From: an uncultured Desulfobacteraceae bacterium
Lineage (GTDB): Bacteria > Desulfobacterota > Desulfobacteria > Desulfobacterales > UBA2174
NCBI GenBank assembly: GCA_937982505.1
Contig: CALJLV010000217.1
Coordinates: 1 to 8,894 of the forward strand
Direction of reading: 5' to 3'
DNA length: 8,894 nt
Part shown: piece after piece, positions 8,374 through 8,894 of the stretch
Numbering within the stretch: the stretch's first letter is position 1
How the letters are laid out: every line of letters starts with the position of its first letter
Made by a program: the position numbers and the translations under genes
The notes under the pieces: generated by a model
Told to the model about the DNA's origin: nothing
Database searches by the model: none
The model's input: only the letters and a program-made list of their open reading frames with translations

Positions 8374-8374
8374 A

Positions 8375-8418
8375 CCCGGCGGCATGCCGCGCGCGCCGGG
8401 GGCCGGGTCGCCCGGCCC
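8375..8418 (+). terminator. Two adjacent GC-only stem-loops after the small gene (terminator-like, no T-run)
   Basis: Immediately after the TGA (8371-8373), CCCGGCG (8375-8381) pairs with CGCCGGG (8394-8400). Next, GGGCCGGG (8400-8407) pairs with CCCGGCCC (8411-8418) over a TCG loop. The first interval also holds the palindrome GCGGCATGCCGC (8379-8390). The stems share base 8400, so they compete at that point. No T-tract follows, so a standard intrinsic terminator is not supported. They may still end or attenuate the upstream transcript before the ssrA promoter. Confidence 0.4.
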
Positions 8419-8449
8419 GTGCCCCCGCCGCACCGGCAGACGGCCGCGG

Positions 8450-8485
8450 TTGACAAATCCGTCTCGAATCCCTATTCTGGGCGCG
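8450..8485 (+). promoter_or_regulatory. ssrA promoter (sigma70-type) with GC-rich discriminator
   Basis: A perfect -35 TTGACA (8450-8455) and a -10 TATTCT (8473-8478, 4 of 6 consensus matches) are separated by an ideal 17 bases. Transcription should start near 8485, about 55 bases before the mature tmRNA. The bases just after the -10 are GGGCGCG, a GC-rich discriminator like that of stringently controlled stable-RNA promoters. That kind of control is inferred, not shown. Confidence 0.85.
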
Positions 8486-8498
8486 TTCAAGGTTCTTT

Positions 8499-8527
8499 GA
8501 CATCCGCTTCACCACTTGTCGGATGTC
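8499..8527 (+). other. 8-bp inverted repeat in the tmRNA leader
   Basis: GACATCCG (8499-8506) and CGGATGTC (8520-8527) are perfect inverted repeats with a 13-base loop. They lie in the transcribed leader between the promoter and the mature 5' end at 8541. The RNA hairpin could help present the precursor to RNase P or protect the leader; the DNA could instead be a protein-binding site. The pairing is seen; either role is inference. Confidence 0.6.
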
Positions 8528-8540
8528 CCTGCCACAACAG

Positions 8541-8894
8541 GGGGGCGAAACGGCTTCGACGGGGGTATTGAAGCACAGGCTGCATGCCGAGCGCTCGTCA
8601 GCTCGTAAAAAAGACGGGGACCTAAATATAATCGCAGACGATTATAACTACGCCGTAGCCGCTTAGTCGGCTGCCGTTCCACCGGGGAGCGCCTGCGACC
8701 CTGGATGGAGCGTCGACTAGCAGGACCGCCGATCCGGAGCCGCCCGCGGCCGGATCGGTTAAATCAGCGGGCTAAGCTGTCGGGAATCCGGTGCGTGGGA
8801 GTCCCGGCGGACAAAAACCAAAACCCGCAATAAGCATGTAGAGGTTTGTGTGGATTACTTTCGGACGCGGGTTCAACTCCCGCCGCCTCCACCA
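8541..8894 (+). ncRNA. ssrA: tmRNA (transfer-messenger RNA), complete, one-piece
   Basis: Rescues stalled ribosomes by acting as an alanyl-tRNA mimic and then as a short mRNA encoding a degradation tag. The tRNA-like part is complete: acceptor stem GGGGGCG (8541-8547) pairs with CGCCTCC (8884-8890), including the G3-U70 pair (8543/8888) needed by alanyl-tRNA synthetase. The T-arm has stem GCGGG (8867-8871) and CCCGC (8879-8883) around TTCAACT, and ACCA is encoded at the 3' end. The conserved 5' region GGCTTCGACGGG is present. The tag frame starts at GCA 8634-8636 and ends at TAG 8664-8666; with the resume alanine it encodes ADDYNYAVAA, with a normal C-terminal AVAA degron. It has its own strong promoter upstream. 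The window ends on its last base, so what lies downstream, including any integrated element, is unseen. Confidence 0.98.

Noticed and set aside
8497..8502. Second TTGACA upstream of ssrA
   Set aside because: No -10-like hexamer lies at the right distance (CGGATG at 8520-8525). Transcription from it would start only a few bases before or within the mature tmRNA. It is part of the leader inverted repeat.

Overview
The window comes from a GC-rich bacterium. It carries a dense set of two-component and cyclic-di-GMP signalling genes, a c-type cytochrome lipoprotein, and a tmRNA gene with proteolysis tag ADDYNYAVAA. These features, plus a short heptanucleotide repeat in an intergenic gap, suggest a deltaproteobacterium in the broad sense (Desulfobacterota or a relative). 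This is an inference from gene style, not a proven placement. Bases 1-44 are not genomic: they match the 3' part of the Illumina TruSeq/P5 adapter, so position 1 is a contig end with untrimmed adapter.

Bases 45-8034 look like one leftward transcription unit of six genes. In transcription order they are: a di-heme c-type cytochrome lipoprotein (8034-7543); a 1012-residue cytoplasmic sensor kinase with four PAS domains and a GAF domain (7492-4454); a 125-residue stand-alone receiver (4388-4011); a complete receiver/HD-GYP protein (4018-2957); after a 188-base gap holding seven 7-bp tandem repeats, a PAS-PAS hybrid histidine kinase with a C-terminal receiver (2768-813); and a second receiver/HD-GYP protein (787 to 45) cut off by the contig end. 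The cluster is thus two successive modules of histidine kinase, receiver and HD-GYP output. The likely logic is that kinases sensing an unknown, possibly redox-related, cytoplasmic signal phosphorylate receivers that control c-di-GMP breakdown. Neither kinase shows a membrane segment. The cytochrome is predicted to be exported and lipid-anchored.

Bases 8035-8160 form a divergent intergenic region. Rightward from it lies a 70-residue, very hydrophobic membrane protein (8161-8373). It has a perfect Shine-Dalgarno that can fold into a 5-bp hairpin. Two GC-only stem-loops follow.

The right end is ssrA: a strong sigma70-type promoter (TTGACA, 17 bp, TATTCT, with a GC-rich discriminator), a leader with an 8-bp inverted repeat, and the complete tmRNA (8541-8894) including encoded CCA. 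The window stops exactly on the last base of the tmRNA. The long rightward frames opposite the signalling genes are high-GC shadows and were not annotated.
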